Part shown: positions 13,757-14,691 of the stretch, piece after piece | How the letters are laid out: the number at the start of each line of letters is the position of its first letter | Position numbering within the stretch: position 1 is the first letter of the stretch | From: Erysipelotrichaceae bacterium UBA6182 | Lineage (GTDB): Bacteria; Bacillota_I; Bacilli_A; Erysipelotrichales; Erysipelotrichaceae | Direction of reading: 5' to 3' | NCBI GenBank assembly: GCA_002422065.1 | Contig: DITO01000077.1 | Location: 1 to 14,691 of the forward strand | Length of the DNA stretch: 14,691 bases | Notes under the pieces: model-generated | The model's input: only the letters and a program-made list of their open reading frames with translations | Told to the model about the DNA's origin: nothing | Databases searched by the model: none | Translations under genes and position numbers: made by a program

Positions 13757-14305
13757 ATGAAACATATTCATCAAGACATTAAGCGTGTACTCGTGGATGA
13801 AGAATCCATCATTGCACGTTCCAAAGAACTAGGCCAACAAATTAGTGAAGATTATGCAAGAGAAGGGAAAATCCCTCTCCTTGTCGCAGTACTTAAAGGT
13901 TCAATACCGTTCATGGCTGAACTAATGAAACACATTACGCTTGATATCGAAATGGATTTCATGGCAGTATCTTCATATGAAGGAACACGCTCAATTGGAG
14001 ACGTTAAAATCTTGAAAGATTTAGATCGCTCAGTTAAAGGCGGTTCAATTCTTCTAGTCGAAGATATTGTTGATACAGGACGTACCATTGATCAAGTTGT
14101 TCAATTACTTATGAATAAAGGCGCGAGTGAAGTTAAGATTGTCTCGCTTTTAGATAAACCAAGCCGCCGTGTCTTGGATATGAATGCTGATTATATTGGG
14201 TTTACTATCGAAGACGTATTCGTTGTCGGTTATGGCTTAGACTTTAACGAGAAGTATCGTAACTTACCATACATTGGTGTATTAAAAGATGAACTTTACC
14301 AATAA
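13757..14305 (+). CDS. hpt: Hypoxanthine(-guanine) phosphoribosyltransferase
   Basis: Hpt salvages hypoxanthine, and usually guanine, to IMP and GMP with PRPP. The 182-residue protein is of normal length. It shows the LKGS loop (46-49), SSYEGT (72-77) in the flexible catalytic loop, the PRPP-binding VEDIVDTGRTI (101-111), the purine-binding DKPSRR (133-138), and VGYGLDFNEKYRNLPYIG (157-174). GGAGG (13748-13752) is 4 bases before the ATG. It has its own likely promoter yet sits close to tilS and 25 bases before ftsH. Substrate preference between hypoxanthine and guanine is not certain from sequence. Confidence 0.95.
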   Translation: MKHIHQDIKRVLVDEESIIARSKELGQQISEDYAREGKIPLLVAVLKGSIPFMAELMKHITLDIEMDFMAVSSYEGTRSIGDVKILKDLDRSVKGGSILLVEDIVDTGRTIDQVVQLLMNKGASEVKIVSLLDKPSRRVLDMNADYIGFTIEDVFVVGYGLDFNEKYRNLPYIGVLKDELYQ

Positions 14306-14330
14306 CACTCAACTCGAAAGGAGATAAAGG

Positions 14331-14691
14331 ATGAAAGGAAATCGCTTTTTTAATCTCATCCCTTGGATTATAGTTTTACTTGCGGTGATAAGTATTTCTT
14401 CTGTACTTAACACCCCAACTATCAAACGTTTGAATTATAACGAATTTGATGCCTTGATTGAACGAGGTATTATCACAGAAGTTAGCGTATCAGTAGCTAA
14501 CGTTGTTGTTGATGTTCGAGGAACTTATAAAGAAGGCAATCAAACGATTACTTTCGCTTCACGTATTCCAAATACAGAACAAGCAACTAATAATCTTGTA
14601 GAAAGATTACAGTCTAAAGGGGCTGTTGTCACCATCATAAATCCTTATGAATCTAATGCATTTGTCGATGCATTATTGCAAATAGTGCCAT
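14331..14691 (+). CDS. ftsH: ATP-dependent zinc metalloprotease FtsH, 5' part of gene
   Basis: FtsH is a membrane-anchored AAA+ protease that removes misfolded membrane proteins and selected regulators. Only the first 120 codons are present. They encode a membrane helix (about 9-26) and the start of the extracytoplasmic FtsH domain, with YNEFDALIERGII (36-48), EVSVSVANVVVDV and the IPN segment; the second helix, AAA+ ATPase and HExxH protease lie beyond the window. AAGGAG (14318-14323) is 7 bases before the ATG. The 25-base gap after hpt contains only this ribosome binding site. Identification comes from the N-terminal pattern and the conserved tilS-hpt-ftsH order. Confidence 0.9.
   Translation, partial: MKGNRFFNLIPWIIVLLAVISISSVLNTPTIKRLNYNEFDALIERGIITEVSVSVANVVVDVRGTYKEGNQTITFASRIPNTEQATNNLVERLQSKGAVVTIINPYESNAFVDALLQIVP

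Noticed and set aside
1..14691. Mobile elements, prophage, CRISPR arrays, tRNA or rRNA genes
   Set aside because: No transposase, integrase, repeat-spacer pattern, target duplications or RNA gene signatures were seen, and gene content and base composition are even across the window.

Overview
The window is a dense run of housekeeping genes, all on the + strand, from a low-GC Gram-positive bacterium (Firmicutes). AT-rich codons, strong AGGAGG-type ribosome binding sites, the order prfA-prmC-rpiB-glyA-upp-atp, an Mbl-type actin gene and the tilS-hpt-ftsH trio all point there. TGG is used for Trp and TGA as a stop, so the standard bacterial code applies and this is not a mollicute with a reassigned code. 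My best inference is an Erysipelotrichia-like lineage such as Erysipelothrix, but I cannot prove this from the sequence alone.

Layout. (1) 1-1598: the 3' end of prfA (release factor 1), overlapped by prmC (the methyltransferase that modifies the RF1 GGQ glutamine), closed by an intrinsic terminator that shares the prmC stop codon. (2) About 1620-10884: an extended -10 promoter, then rpiB, glyA, upp, atpZ, atpI, atpB-E-F-H-A-G-D-C and a DUF1146 small membrane protein gene, ended by a strong hairpin. Neighbouring genes overlap or lie at most about 25 nt apart and I see no internal terminator, so this may be one unit of roughly 9 kb. It joins pentose phosphate, one-carbon and uracil salvage genes to a complete F1Fo ATP synthase. 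(3) 10898-11963: mbl (cell-shape actin) with its own promoter and terminator. (4) 12009-13720: a diverged PemK/MazF-fold protein of unknown function and tilS (tRNA-Ile2 lysidine synthetase). (5) 13728 to the end: a promoter, hpt (purine salvage) and the first 120 codons of ftsH (membrane protease), cut by the window end.

Most of this is conserved core genome. I see no CRISPR array, tRNA, rRNA, insertion sequence, prophage or attachment site, and no stretch over 300 bases lacks a gene. The points worth a second look are: the ATP synthase c subunit carries the side-chain set associated with Na+-binding c-rings; the epsilon subunit keeps the ATP-sensing IDxxRA motif; the PemK/MazF-like protein has no antitoxin partner and has His where the catalytic Arg is expected; tilS may be able to start from a leaderless transcript; and the three clear promoters share an extended -10 without a good -35. 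I did not find a convincing undescribed multi-gene system.
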